DNA of 64,000 bases, taken from positions 9,672,001 to 9,736,000 of the forward strand of contig JASJZC010000007.1 in NCBI GenBank assembly GCA_037178855.1. Direction: 5' to 3'. The stretch comes from Oscheius sp. JU75 (Eukaryota; Nematoda; Chromadorea; Rhabditida; Rhabditidae). A model generated the notes under the pieces. The model was not told where the DNA came from. It searched no databases and saw nothing but the letters and a program-made list of their open reading frames with translations. The translations under genes and the position numbers were made by a program. Shown here piece after piece: positions 35,099 through 48,438 of this stretch. The first letter of the stretch is position 1. Every line of letters starts with the position of its first letter.

Positions 35099-36050
35099 AG
35101 AAACCTTTTTGGTTCTTCCTTTTTGATTCCGACACCGATTCTTTCGAAACTTTTCCCAACAGGTACATTTTGAAATTGATTAGGCTCTCCTCTTTGTATG
35201 CTGATTCATTAATCGGCCCTCTCTGGCCTGCGTCTCTGGCAGACAGATACTGGTTGTCAAGGTCAGATGCACCTTTGACTGACTGCGAGCTTGAAGTGAA
35301 AGGACATGGAATCGGTCTGTCTCGTGCTGAGAAACGATGAGACCTTTTTATGATCTAACATACGAAGAAATCGATAAAGTTTCAGCAGTTCTTATCGGTT
35401 TATTTCTCTTTTGGTATAGATCACCACCGCTTTCCCCATATGGTTGATTTTGAACCAGTTCACTCCTGTTTCTCAATATTTTCCGCTCACGCCTTCACTA
35501 GAAATAGGTTTAAAAAGGACTATACTTCACCAAAATACAGACGATCAACTGTTTGAGATATTCTGTGAAAGTTTTTTGGAAGTTTCGATCGTTTTTTTCC
35601 GACATTTTGAACTATAAATTTCCTAGTTTTGATATTTGAAATGCCCGAAAATCTCCAATTTGACCACAGTTTAATGTACTATTCGGTCAATGCTGTATGT
35701 CACTGTTCTTTCGCCAGAAACATGCAGAAAATACAGAGAAAACATAATTTTCTTGAATCCCCATAGCCAGTTTCTTATCTCAGCATCTCTCCTCAGTTTC
35801 CGAGTCATGGCCAAGGTTAAAGGATAGACACCTTACGCGCCCCACTGCCAATTTGAACAGCTGTTTCAGCTGGTGTCAGCTGATCTGCTCGCTCCGTTGC
35901 TACTTGATATTTTAGAGGAGAGATGACCTTGAGATGTTTTCACTTTTCAATCTTATTTTTTACCCACATATAGCGTCATTTTCCAGCTGTGTAGCAAACA
36001 ATTTATCCATTTAGAGGAGCCTCTCAGTCTGCATTCACACACGTCTTTTA
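35099..36050. other. region between tRNA-Thr and ATG9
   Basis: This stretch probably contains the ATG9 promoter. The plus-strand frame 35092-35340 overlaps the tRNA 3' end and is incidental. A CTCTCAG acceptor about 25 nt before the ATG9 start could receive a spliced leader. Confidence 0.35.
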
Positions 36051-39000
36051 ATGTTCAGTGGAGGGAGAAAAGGATATCAAGTGGGTTTATTACAAGATTC
36101 ACCTTATTCAAATTATTTTAGGTAATAGACGACGACTATGAAGATACACCGAGCAGCATGATCGGAAACATTCTCCCTACTGTGAACAGTGCGAGAAGTC
36201 ATCTTTTTAATGGCACAGCGTCGGAATCTCAACCACTGTGAGTAAAAGACAACTTTTTCGTTATTGCGTTTCAGAGTTGACAACAGTCGACCCTACCAAA
36301 CAGCAGCCGGGATAGAAGAGACAGCACCCTCAAATATGAACTCTTCCTCGTCGAGGGAACAAGCCCAACGATGGAATCATATTGGGCATCTAGACGAGGT
36401 TGATATCTTTTGCATTTTTCTGAGCTTCGTTTTCCAGTTCTTCACACACATATACGAATACCAACAAGAAGGAGGCTTTTCTTGTATCGTCGCCAAGAAA
36501 ATTGGCTCATTGATATTTTTTGGTTTCATTACGGTGAGTATCAAGTATTCTGACTTTTGTTCTGCCTGTTGCAAGTTGCAGATCCTGTTAAAGTTACCCA
36601 TATTAAAAGCGGTTCTAGAAGAACTGACCTTGAACAATATCAGTTTGAATGGAAACGCCGACTAGTTCAAAGTTTGTCTGCAACGGATTTTAACAAGCAC
36701 GAGTGAGAAATAGTCGTGAAGGGACATCATTTCCTATAAGATACTTGTTCAAACAGCATTCATCCCGTGTTTGAAGAGCGAGAGAGGAATATCCGGAAAA
36801 AGTACTTTCTCTTTCTTGACTTCGCGAAATGCTTGAAAGAATGGACAAAGAAACCAGGCGGGAGACCCGCATAGTTTAATCATCGGAACTGAAAATTGTA
36901 GACACTTTCCTGAGGTCGCAAAAAATATGAGTTAGACTGGCGGGTGTAGTCGAACCCGGTTCGCTCGTTTCACACAGATTGACAGACACGGCTCGCCTTT
37001 ATTAGATTACATCCTGCTGGACTACTGGCTTATATCAGAGCTCTTCTTTTTCAATCATCTGCCTTTCAGTTTTTTGCCACCTTCGCAACACAGTGCGTCG
37101 ACTACGACGTCCTTTTCGCGAACAAAAATACCTCATCTGACGGGACAGAAATACGAGGGAAGAAGCATATAGGCGTAAGTTTTCGTACTTCAAATGTGCT
37201 AATCGAATCTTACAGGACGCCATAATAGGAACGTGTACGAACCAACTAAATCCCTTCATCATAATCTGTCTTCTCATTGCCACAATTTTCTACGTGTTCA
37301 AAATAGTCAGGACTTGCAAGTACTTGCTCCAAATGAGAGAGGTATGCCTATTTTATGGTCTATTTATGATTTTGTTTTGGATCCAAGACTTCTACACATA
37401 CGCTCTCGGCATTCCTGCAGAGAAATTGAGCAGTCTAACATGGTACGACGTCTTGAAGAAGCTATGCGAGGCTCAATCTAAACTACAACTCTCTGTGAAC
37501 AATCAACAGCTCAACCCAATCGACATCTATCACAGAATACTCAGGGCGAAGAACTATATGGTCGCCATGATCAATCAGGTAACTTCTAGTTTTTTCGTGC
37601 ACTTATACTTTTAGCGGATCCTGCCACCAGTCTTCAATGTGCCTTTGATCGGAAAAGTTGCATATCTTCCAAATGGATTGAAGTACAACTTGAGCAAGTG
37701 CCTCTTCAGATCGTAAGTACTTTATAAACAGTTTTTGAAACCTGGAGGCTTAAAAAGAAAAAGGAAGCTAGAGAGTGTTACTAATCTGTGGAAAACGAGA
37801 TAGACGTACTTTTTGGAGTTTATCAGGCGCAGATAGACAAATTAGTCCTCGGCTCCCGACGTTTGTATATTCTTAGGGCTCCACAACAGTGCGATCAAAA
37901 ACAATAGTGCGTTACGGGCGTTTTCCCATTTCTTTCCCCGAGATGATTTGGGTGAGACTATCACCAGAGTTTCAGACCATGTTAACAACGCTGAAAATTG
38001 TTCAGTTACGGCTAGGTCGCCAGTTATTTCGTGAGAGTACCTCTTAAGTCTAAATTTAGAGGTGTAGAAACATGTTAAACTCAGAAGGTTTGATCCTGTA
38101 GAGAACTTTCTACCAGGCCTCTAAACACACGAGAACTAGGGTACATGTTCTCACAAAACTTTGTGTTTCAGAACAAATTCGCCATGGGACGGACCCATCT
38201 TGAAGCAAGAATTCAAGGACTACAGCAACTCGAACAAGGTCACTACAGAACTAGAGCAACAGGTATGTCCTCTCAATCCATTGTCTCATCAGAAACTTGC
38301 AGGTCGTCTGGTTCGCACTGGCCAACTTCGCCCTAATGCCATTCATCTTCATCTATCAGCTACTAAGATGTCTTGTCTGGATTGCTGAGTGGATAAAGAA
38401 GAACCCTGCGGAGATTGGAGCACGTAGATACTCTAACTATGGGCGGTAACTACTTTTTTGGAAATTGGCTCAGTTTTTCCTTCAGCTATCGTGTTCGTCA
38501 CTTCCAAGAACTCAATCACGAGCTCCTTATCCGTCTCAATAGATCTCACCGGTTTGCGAACCACTACATGAACCAGTTTTTCTCTCCCCTTACGAAGGTA
38601 GGTCGATTAAAAGAAACAGAATCGTTCCCTTTCAGGTAGTCGCGCAAAACGTCAGAATGACAGCCTCTATCGTTCTCGGCTACCTTGTGGTATTGTCCGT
38701 CTGGGATGAAGACACTCTCCAAGTCGAGCACGTGGTTACAGTGATAGCTGGTCTGGGAGTTGTGATAGCCGTCTGCACCGGTCTCATCCCCGATGACACT
38801 ATGGTCTACCAACCCGAAGCTTTGATGACCAGAGTGACCAGCGAACTACAGTATCTTCCTTCGGAATGGAAGGGAAAAGTGAGTGTCTTACTATTTTCCG
38901 TCAAAAATGGTGTCTAGGCTCACCAAGAAGAGATCCGCCGGGAGTTTGAGGAAGTCTTCCAAGCCAAGTGGATGTTCCTTGTTCATGAACTGACTAGCCC

Positions 39001-40502
39001 GATCGTCACTCCTTTCCTACTCTGGTTCTGGCTCCGACCGCTCTGCAGAGACATCATCAGCTTCTTCCGGGAGTACACAACAACCATTGCTGGGACCGGG
39101 GATGTCTGTTCATTTGCCATTCTTGATGTAGCAATACACGGAGATCCACACTGGAATGGACAACAGTCCACTATCAGAGGTAAGAATAGGGGAACATTGA
39201 ATTATTGGCACCAATAGAGACAGTACAGGAGAGAGCCTTTTTAGTAACAGAGACAATCTAAACTTCCTTGGCCTGGTATGAGATAGAACCTTACTAGACA
39301 GATTCGCGAGTTCGTCCAATTACCTAGGTGGTACGGGTGCGACATTCATTCAGAGACCGAAATTATACGGGTGACACTTTGTCCAAGTAGCTTCTGTTTG
39401 TTAAGATGATACTAGGATGGGATATTCTGGCTGATTTCTTATAAAAACATGGAAGAATTGATACTACGGATCTTGCTTCCTACTGGAATCTATTTTTTCA
39501 GCTCGTCCGGCTTTTGATGGAAAGACAGAAATGTCCGCTCTGAACTTCATGCGATTGATTCCCGAGTGGAAACCACCTGCGGCCACTGATCAGTTTATCA
39601 ATCAGTTCAAGTCGAAGGTAAGAATGTTGTTCTTGTATTTTAACCAAGTTTTGTTTAGCTGGACAGCGACGCTGCCGATCTGGTCCGTGGAGCTCCTGCC
39701 ACTTTGAACAAGAACCGTCTCTTGGAATCAGTTCATTCGCTGCTTTTGAACAAGCCAGGACCTGCTCGTCAGCCCAAACACGAAGGATTTCAGCGGATTA
39801 TTACCCCGTTAGAGGAAGTTGAACCCCTTCCAGCGGTACCAAGACCCAATTCTCTTATTGATAGTCTCCGTCAGAGCGGTAACTAATGGAACTATTGCAT
39901 TAAACTTAACTTTTTCAGGTATTGATCTGGATGAGGATGCTGGAGCAGACATGAGGGTTCAAACTCTGTATCTACGTGGTATGCACGATGAAATTCGTCA
40001 GAGTCTGGGACCCTCGAACTACGGAACAAGTGTGGCTCCTCATACAATGCGAAGCATCTTTGATGTTCCAGTGTTTTCGTCGAACATCGCCAATGATGGT
40101 AAGGATGTTGAGCTTTTTGTATCTAAGACTCGAAACAAATTGAACCAAATTCAAGTTCACTGCTTTGCACTTTTGTACAGACATGGCAGTCACAAGGATA
40201 GTATGAGGCCAAATGATTATGAAGAACAAACTTTGAATTTTTTCAAGATGGTGCGCTTTAATTATTTTTTATTTACTTTGTCAAAACGTTTAGACAAATG
40301 AATGCTGTTCAGATAGAAATCTCAACAGTTCTAAAGAGCATTTTCAGATTCAATGATAAACACGACCTGTCCCAGCCGGATCATCTTTCAAGCTCCTACT
40401 CAGCGTTATGATGAGTGTGAAGAGGATGTCGAAGAACATGTGACTGAGGCCGAACACGAAGATGATGATGAGGAAAGACCCACGTCGTCCTTTATGGTTT
40501 AG
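36051..40502 (+). CDS. atg-9: Autophagy protein ATG9 (lipid scramblase)
   Basis: ATG9 is the multi-spanning lipid scramblase carried on Golgi-derived vesicles that seed the autophagosome. The start is MFSGGRKGYQ|VIDDDYED. Diagnostic segments in order: FFTHIYEYQQEGGFSCIVAK; the VDYDVLFAN loop; LTWYDVLKKLCEAQ; LNPIDIYHRILRAKNYMVAM (human LDIYHRILRFQNYMVAL); RVRHFQELNHELLIRLNRSH; MNQFFSPLTK; VWDEDTLQVEHVVTVIAGLG; LIPDDTMVYQPEALM; HELTSPIVTPFLLWFWLRPL; DIISFFREYTTTIAGTGDVC; SFAILDVAIHGDPHWNG. These cover the conserved core and transmembrane helices. The C-terminal tail is long, acidic and probably disordered, ending DDDEERPTSSFMV. The exon edge near 37342-37387 is unclear: a GT..AG pair there is 46 nt and would shift frame, whereas reading through adds hydrophobic residues. 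Introns are otherwise short and regular. Confidence 0.93.
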
Positions 40503-40752
40503 GATTTTCACTACTGTACAATTGCTGCCCCGTTTCTTCCTGCCCGCTTTGTAACTTTGCTGTCTCTAACCTACAGGTCATACTTTGTTTTTGTACTTCT
40601 CGTCAGCTCACTGACCCTGTGTTAGGCTCTGCCAATCTCTTAGGTATCTTGTCATACTACCTACTGTATACATGTCTAGTCTTGAATACTACTGAATTCT
40701 CATTTGTCAGGTATGAACGTTGATCCATAAACTGTTTGTTTATATACATGAT
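40503..40752. other. convergent 3' ends of ATG9 and the SEC14/GOLD gene
   Basis: Only 250 bp separate the ATG9 stop from the stop of the minus-strand SEC14/GOLD gene. The sequence is pyrimidine-rich UTR. I see no other feature. Confidence 0.4.
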
Positions 40753-43502
40753 CTATTGGGGAACGATTTCAACGGAACATTGTACTTTGACGGGCAGCCA
40801 GGTGCTGGCTGGGTTGGTAAATCGCAAGAGGTATTCTCCTTTCTCCACTCGGACGGAACCGTATTCAGGGAGCTGAAAAAGCTTACTTGCTCTATCTCTC
40901 TGTCTCTTTGTCTCTGTTTTTCTGCCTCACCTTCAATGATGTTATCGTAATTTTTGGCCAGACATGCTCTTCATTATCTCCTTTCTTCACGATTTCGAAT
41001 TGAACATCACTCCCAGTAGTGAACTGCCAAATCAGCAATCCCGACTCGTTTGTCGTTCTCATTATGTCAACAGAACTTTTTCCCTTGACATGGTACGACT
41101 TGCATGCGGGCTTCGACATGCCGTTTTCTTTCCAAATAGCATCGGGCTGCAAAAAAAATATCAATAATGGCTATCACGAAATTACCTCTCTGTACTCGGA
41201 AGGCGAAACCAGTTTCGGCTGCTGACAGCATGAGGTAGCCGGATTGGCAAAACCTGTGTCATCCCTCCTCGTTCCTCCGTAATCGACGGGAACGACTTGT
41301 GGTTCGAGATGCTGCAGCAGATCCTCCCCAGTTGACATAAATATGAGACGGTTCTGGGTTCGGGCATCCAGGATCCACTTGGAGATTTTCCACATGATGT
41401 TAATGAGGGCTGGAGGGTTGATAATGACGAGTTTTCCCATCTGGAATTGGTTTTGTGATAGCATCATAAGATTCTTACGTTTTCGGAGAAGTATTCAGCC
41501 CAAACTTGAACTACCAAACGGGCGAGTTTGACTGGAGCTGATAGAGGATTCAAAAAATCAGAAATGTTGAAGCCATCGAGATCCAGGACGCAACACACGG
41601 ACGACTGTTTACCTGAAAACAACTTCGATTCTTAGCTGCCTGCCAAGATAAGTTAAACTTTGCTATCACCTATGTATTTCTGTGTCAATCGGTCCTGTGA
41701 GCTCTTCTGCACCTGTTTTTGTTTATACCCGTCTTTCCCAACCATACGCATCATTTGCGGTCGTAGTCGATGGGTAGACTTTTAGTATTATTCTGTTTAG
41801 CCTGCCTCTTTTCCACCTTGATATTCTGTCACGACTTTGTGCATCTATCGTCTGTTTCCGGCCAATCGTTTGATCGATATGAATTTTTTTTTCGTTTAAT
41901 TATTTGCCTCTTCTTCGGTTCTCTTCCTGTCTATTTATGATTGTTTCACATCCTTTTCTTGTCTTATTTTATTGACATACAACGGGTACAACGGAACCAT
42001 CAACGCACCTGTTCTCTTCTCTGTGTCAGCCACATATCTCCCAAACAGATCCTGGAGCATAAAGTACGAATGGATCACATTGGAAAGTGGAATCACTTTC
42101 ATAATCTGAAAACGCACACGGTTCTAACACCTCCTGTACTAGGAACCTCTTTCAGATCGGTATCTACCATTTTGTGTATCCAGACGTGAACATTTTTGGA
42201 AGTGGTTTCGGGTTGCAGCAGAGAAATGCCGAATCTCTGAAGCGGGAGAAAATAATTGACTTGAAAGAGAATTGCTGACCTCGAAAGTATCGCGACCAAT
42301 AAGGCTCTTTGTGAAGATGGCTAATGGATCCATATTGCCGTATTCTAGACATTTTCTGTGGGTCAAGTACTCTTCGATGCGGAGTTTGGCTGGAATTGTT
42401 CAGTAAACAGAAGTATGTGCTTACTTACTGATCTCCACGTCTCCATCAAGGGCTCGCAGGAAACGAGCAATGAAGAAAATAGTGTCCAGCTCGTCCGGTA
42501 TATCTATCCGAGTTCTAAAATTTTTCGTCTGATCTAGCCGACTTTTGTCAGTTTTCTAAAGTTTCTGTCATCCTTTCATTGTTTGAACTAAAATTGACCA
42601 CAAATTGTATACTGAGGCTCACAGCATGTGCGAAAGAGTAACAAAGACGATTTTCCAGCCTTTATATGTACGCAAATTGAAACGTATTCTAGTATAGTGT
42701 TTTAGATTTTTACCAACCGACTGCGTCGTCTGTAAACGGCGCTGCTGGATATCTATTTTTCATTTATTTCAGCGCCGTTTCTTCAGTTAGAAAAAGAGTG
42801 AGTGGTTGGAAGTAGTTCAGAAGCCTCCAAGGCTAGAAAAAAAGTTGATAAAGGAGAATTTCTCTCTCTCTCTCTCTCTCTATCTTCCTATTTCTCTATC
42901 GGGAGTGAGATTGCTATCTTTCTGTACCTCTGTATCTCTGTCCCTGTCTCTGCCTTTTTCCCATTCATGTCTCTTTGTGGCTAGTTATCTCTCTGTCTCT
43001 CGGTCTCTCTGGTTAGTTATCTCTCTGTCTTTTCGTCTCTCTGCCTCTCTGGCTAGTTATTTCTGTCTCTTAGTTTCATCAATTTACAACAACAACAATT
43101 TACAGCTTTTTGTTTTGCTTTTGTTTTGTGGCCACGGGCAAACAAATAAACAAACAGAGACCGCCACAGAAGCCTTTAGATAGTAGAGATAATAACAGCA
43201 TTCAAACTTTAGGACGATCCATTCAGAAATTTTTGCAGACCTATTCCATCCTATCTTTGCCATTTCAAAGTTTTGGTTTTGAATGACCAATCAGGTTTTG
43301 ATTCTTGAGAGATGGGACAGTAAGGTTTTCAGTAAAAAACGTGTGAGTCAGTGCTTGCTCAGTCTTTTAGCGGATGTCAAAGTCGTCACACTGATAAAAA
43401 GCTATTTCTGTAGAAACTATGGATAGCGGCTTACCTGAGCTGTTTTGCCTTTGCTAGTATCTCCTCATCGAAGGCTTCTGGTACGAACATGGATTCGAGC
43501 AT
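40753..43502 (-). CDS. SEC14-like CRAL-TRIO/GOLD lipid-transfer protein
   Basis: Members of this family (human SEC14L, C. elegans CTG) bind phosphoinositides or tocopherol-like lipids and act on Golgi or plasma-membrane lipid signalling. The N-terminal helical part starts MLESMFVPEAFDEEILAKAK (exon 43502-43435) and continues TRIDIPDELDTIFFIARFLR from 42514. The CRAL-TRIO domain includes LRIEEYLTHRKCLEYGNMDP, VHVWIHKMVDTDLKE, VIHSYFMLQDLFGRYVAD, VCCVLDLDGFN, VWAEYFSENMGKLVIINPPA and WILDARTQNRLIFMSTG, then EPQVVPVDYGGTRRDDTG, the usual ELP.EYGG closing motif. The C-terminal GOLD domain has VDIMRTTNESGLLIWQFTTG, DVQFEIVKKGD, VEKGEYLLRFTN and VKVQCSVEIVPQ-stop. A TTTCAG acceptor lies 9 nt before the chosen ATG. 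The gene is convergent with ATG9. Intron 40880-40925 carries GAGACAGAG repeats. Confidence 0.88.
42859..43075. repeat. (CT)n / TCTCTGTC pyrimidine repeat in intron
   Basis: A pure CT run at about 42859-42880 is followed by degenerate TCTCTGTCTCT...GGCTAGTTATCTCTCTGTCTC units, with GGYTAGTTAT recurring three times. It sits in the large first intron of the SEC14/GOLD gene. Similar tracts occur in introns of other genes in this window. Confidence 0.7.
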
Positions 43503-45413
43503 GTTGGAGTACTGAAATACGCCGTTAAGGTTTGACGTGGTCACGTTTGACAAAAAAAGAACTTGCAATGGACATCACACCATGGTCACATCGTCTGCGT
43601 CACAATACTCATCAAGTTTAAGTTTTTCACTGTAACAGGGGACTGAGTGAGTGGAACAGTGAATGGTGTCCGAATGACACCCGATGAGGCCATTTGGCTG
43701 AGTAGAAAAAGCGCCGCTTGGAAATTGTCCAAGTCCGAAATCTTCAACACTGTTTCCCCGCCATTGTGGGGGGGAATTCTCGCGAACCAGTTCGTACAAC
43801 AACAAACATGTGAACCCAAAAAGTGTTGACCAAGAAGCAGAGAGGGGAAGGGGAGAAAATATGACACAGAATGAGTTTGTTTCCCTGTTTATGCGGTTTT
43901 GAAAGGTGGTGGGAGGGGTGAGAACCAGTCTCTCTCTCTGCCAAGAGGCAGAGAGAATGTACTGCCCCCCACCACAGGATGGCTACCCTTTTGGCAGCAA
44001 CGGGATCGGGAGAGAACGAGAGAAGAAAGGGGAGCCGGTTCACTGGCCACAATTGAATGATAGCACCAAGCATTTTGCAACATTTTTAGCGGAAGCTGTT
44101 GCGCCAGGTCTGATCCAAGAACATGACTTGATACGGACAGCCGTCTATGATAAGGATCTTTGAAAAGGGGTCTCTCTACAATGGTTACACTATTCTTTTT
44201 TGCTCGCAGTGACTGATGACTCAAAAGGCAGAAACGTTTACGATCAGGACAAATCCGCGCCGTTGGCCACCAGAGCATGTCCATGGTCATTCACCTTCAT
44301 TTAATGTGTCATTTATAAGCGATAAACAACAAAGAAGAGTCAAAATCAGTCTCATGAAAGACGAAATAAGATTGTTGTAGCAGTCTATGCAAGCTTATAG
44401 ACATGTCGTACAACGGGACTGAACAATGTACTGTCCTTTTGGTCATGACAAAGTTTGCGCTTTTCATAGAAGAGATGACTTCCAAAATGTACAATCGCTA
44501 TACCCGTCATTTTGAAAATGATTTCAAGTACCATAAGCTTGGAGACAAATTGACCGATTGCAAAGGAACGATTGACAGAGACAAAAAGAAATTTGCATTG
44601 GTACGATGAAAGTAATAAATGAACAAAGATAGCTTTAGTGGACAGATTCTTGAAGAAAGCCACCTCTTTTCCTGCCTGATGTATTTTAAAAATAGTTTGA
44701 CCTTTAAAAGTTCTAATTGTGGAAAGAAAATGACGGAATCAATTACATAATAATCAGAGTTACCAGTTAAGACCAGTCAAAGGTTCGAAAGTTCAGCCTT
44801 TAACCATGAAGACCTTTCCTGTCCCAATTACCTCACTTAGACCATCTTCTTCTATACTGTCCTTTGATTAAAACAGTTTTATCCACCCTCTTCTTCTGTT
44901 CGTATTAATCTCGTCGCTTTACCGGATGCGCTTGATTGCATATCGCGGCGAGGAGAAGATGCTCCTTTCAAGGTGACTCCGCCTCCAAAATCCTCCTTAT
45001 TTTCCAATGTGGTCCCTCCTAATCCTCCTATTTCTATACCCCGATGTCAAGAGTCTAATATGCCCTCCTGACACTGGACCTGTCTTCCTCTTGGCAGAAC
45101 AGCATTCTGACCGAAACAATCACTGTTTTGACTATTGCGGCAAAACAAACTGCAGTGGTAAGAGATGACGTACTTTACTGTGAACAGGAACCAAAAGAAC
45201 ATGCTCAAAGACTGTCTGACAGCGGGAAGTTTTAGGCTTTAACCAAATATGTTCCATCGGGACCCACGACAAACTGTATGGGTCTCGCAACGAATAAAAA
45301 AATTTCTTGCTTTGTCCTCCGGCAATGAATACTCGGGGAGAAAATAAGAAGTACTATGGGTCCTGTAGCGAGCAACTCCAAATGTCTACAATTCAATATC
45401 ACCTTATTTCCAG
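43503..45413. other. divergent intergenic region
   Basis: This lies between the heads of the SEC14/GOLD gene (-) and the PAN-ZP gene (+). Frames of 85-133 codons at 43889-44290 occur on both strands but are unlike any family. Upstream exons of the PAN-ZP gene, including the signal peptide, must lie here; a candidate fragment HCFDYCGKTNCSG at about 45120-45160 is Cys-rich but unproven. Confidence 0.35.
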
Positions 45414-48384
45414 TCGTTTTCATCAATCCCACTGGCTGCGTAGCTCTGAATCGGGACGATCTACCACCATCTAACTCTCGAACAGTCACTGTACACAAGC
45501 ACTGCGTCCAGAGTAAGTTTATTTATCTTACTCTCAAATACCCAGTTTTTAGATGTAAAGGCAACCCAGATTGTATTTCGTGAGTCTAGCCGAGTGCTTG
45601 TTGACCATACTGAGAAGATTGAACAGGCCATGAACGAGTTCCACTGTTTGTCCTTATGTGCCCAACAGACCGTAGGCATGTAGCAGAGGGGAATCTGATT
45701 GTGGTTTGCAGAAGTTCCTGTGTCGTTCCCTGATGTTCTACCATGAACGAGGAGAATGTTTGATGAATTCAGCCAATACGGACACGGCTGACACGACAAA
45801 AGACACCGAGGGCTATGAAGTAACCTATATGGAACGCCGATTACCAGGTATGAGCGGTAAAATTAGAGGAGCAATGGGGCGAGAAGCGGTAGCCACGAGA
45901 GCGGTGTCTGATTAGCATACGCGACGAGCATCTAGGTCGCTGGGCCAATCGTACATGAGTAAACAAACTTTTCCGAAACCGATTTGAATTCGCAACAATG
46001 GGAACATCTTTGAGGTGATGTACCGTGTACAAATTCATTTGCTGCTTTGCCACCGACGGCAACAAGAATTAGGGGAGAGTTCAAGAAGGGCAATCCGGAA
46101 TCAGTCGAAAAGTGCCTAACTTCCTGCAATGGATGCGATCGCGTCATTTTTGGCAAGGAATGTCTTCTGCTGGATGAGTCGAGTGATGGAAGGATTATGG
46201 ATTCTTCTAGTCAAATTGTGGGTTTAAGTTCTTGTACCAGCTGGTCTGTTCTAGCATTATCGTGTATTTCTTTCACTGTCAACCTGTCCCTTCTCTAATA
46301 TTATCCTGTCAATCTGTCATTCACCTCTTTTCTTTCTATCCAGTTGTTCTTTACTTAAACCGTTCCAATGAATTAGTTTCATTTATATCCTGTCTCCGTG
46401 AGCATGCTTTTTGCCCCTATCAAGTAATTCAGTCATTACCTTGTCTATGTCAGTTATACCATTCTGGCAACTTCAACATGCAAATTCTATTGTCAAACTG
46501 CCCCCGTTGAGTTCCCCCATGCGAATTTGTACTTCTCTGGTTTAATCTCTGTCAACTTCTCTTTTTCTTATTCTGTCTCTATTAGAATGGCTACCTGTCA
46601 ACTTTTGAGTTAAAAAAGGAAATGTAATCAATTGATAGAAGCACTACGGAGCTTATAACGTTCGCTTTAGGTTTTCAACAACATTTGCAAGGAAACAACT
46701 GTCCCTTCGTGCTCTCCAGAAGAGTCCATCTTTGTTTCTCGGGAAGCAGAGGGCAGTAAGGATTGTCTGAATAGGTAGGTCAGCTGTCTAGCCATTCAAT
46801 AAGAATGCAGATGCTTGAACACAAAAGACTGTCAGTTTGCCTACAAAGATGGAGAAAACTGTCAAATTTCTCCAGTAGCACTGCCTGAGAAAGAACCTAC
46901 GATCGAGAGGGTCTGCCCAGGATTAGGAGCTCTGGAATCAGGTATAGTTGCATCGTATGCTGCAGATGAAAACTTTAGGAGTTCTTTTCCAAGAGAGTTC
47001 AAAATGTCAAACTGGAGGAGGAATGCGGTTCAAGGGCATGAATTTGTATCAGTGCATGGGTCTGTGTTTGTCTCATCCGGTTAGCAGGTAATTTTTGGCT
47101 CTCACTCTCAAAGAAAAATTTAAGTTGTGATACAATTGCCTATCATTCCGACGATGAGATCTGCGAGCTTCTTGACACTACGACATTGAAGGGAAACAGC
47201 AGCCTGGCAGAATGTCTTCAGTTCACTCTAAACATCATTGAAGGACCTATGATAAAGGAGAAAAGTATTTGAAAAACTTTTTTTTCTGAAGATATCTCAT
47301 TCAGAGAAACTTTCTGGCAATACTGGAAAGAGGAAGGCCTCCTACCAGATAGTAGACGAAACTGTTATCAAGAATTTGACACCCAATAAGGTGAGAGCCT
47401 TGGTTCACAATTAAATCGTTTTGTCAGGAAAAGGTAAACTTGAGAAAGCGGATGGGTGACGAACTGGATGTCGAAACTGTTTGTTCCTATGCTTCTCTCA
47501 ATGTTAAGGTGAGTGAACAAAACAATAAGACAGAGAGACTGATTCAGGTCAAACTTTCCAACAAGGCCTTCAAAGGATATCTATTTCTGAGAAACAGTTT
47601 TAACTCCTGTTCTCACGAGTTCAAGAAAGGAACAGCTGTTTTGAAATTACCACTTAATGGGACCTGCTCTCCGGACAAACGGGGAGATCTCTATAAAGCC
47701 GTCGTGGTCATCAAGGAGAAATCAACGGACAACAGCATGTACATAATCACGGCGAATGAGCGGATGTATACAGTCAGCTGCGACTACAGTAACCAGAATT
47801 CGAAGATTAACATCACAAAACGGATACAGATCAGGTAGTCCTAGCCAATTCATAAACTAAGCATTTTTCAGAGACATGCCCTACAACGACATGGACATCG
47901 GTGACAATCGAAAGGCCCCGAAGCTGGTTGAAATGGAGCTAAGGTCGAAGAGAGAAGAAGCCGACCCCGAAGACGATCCCTCGAATCATCCAATCAGCCT
48001 CGGACATCCTCTAGAGCTCGCCATCAAGCAGAGCTCGAAACAGTTCGCCATCGAGTCTTGTGTGGCCGAAAACCAGGATGGAAACGAGAACATTACTCTT
48101 ATTGAAGATGGGTAAGTATCTTTACTGTACAGGGTACTTGAACCACTGGTTAGATGCTTAACAGGATGGAACCGGATGACATGTAGAGGACAATCATAAA
48201 ACAAGTTGGTTGATAGCAGGTAAGCTGAAACATGTCGAGACAGACAAAACTAAACAAAAAACGCTGAAATCGTCAAGGATGAGAGGCTGGCTGAGACAGT
48301 CTGACAAAGATAAGACAAGAATAAGGACAAAGTGAGAGAGGAGGGTTAAAGGTACCCGTTGGACACAGAGATGTAGACAGAGTG

Positions 48385-48438
<54 letters not shown>

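Noticed and set aside
35092..35340. 82-codon plus-strand frame starting at the end of the tRNA
   Set aside because: Its first codons overlap the tRNA-Thr acceptor stem and nothing in it resembles a protein family.
37342..37387. 46-nt intron in ATG9
   Set aside because: Its removal would shift the reading frame before DFYTYALGI, whereas reading through keeps frame; the junction was left undecided rather than called an intron.
43889..44290. Paired 85-codon (+) and 133-codon (-) frames
   Set aside because: No homology, no splice signals and mutual overlap; likely chance frames between divergent genes.
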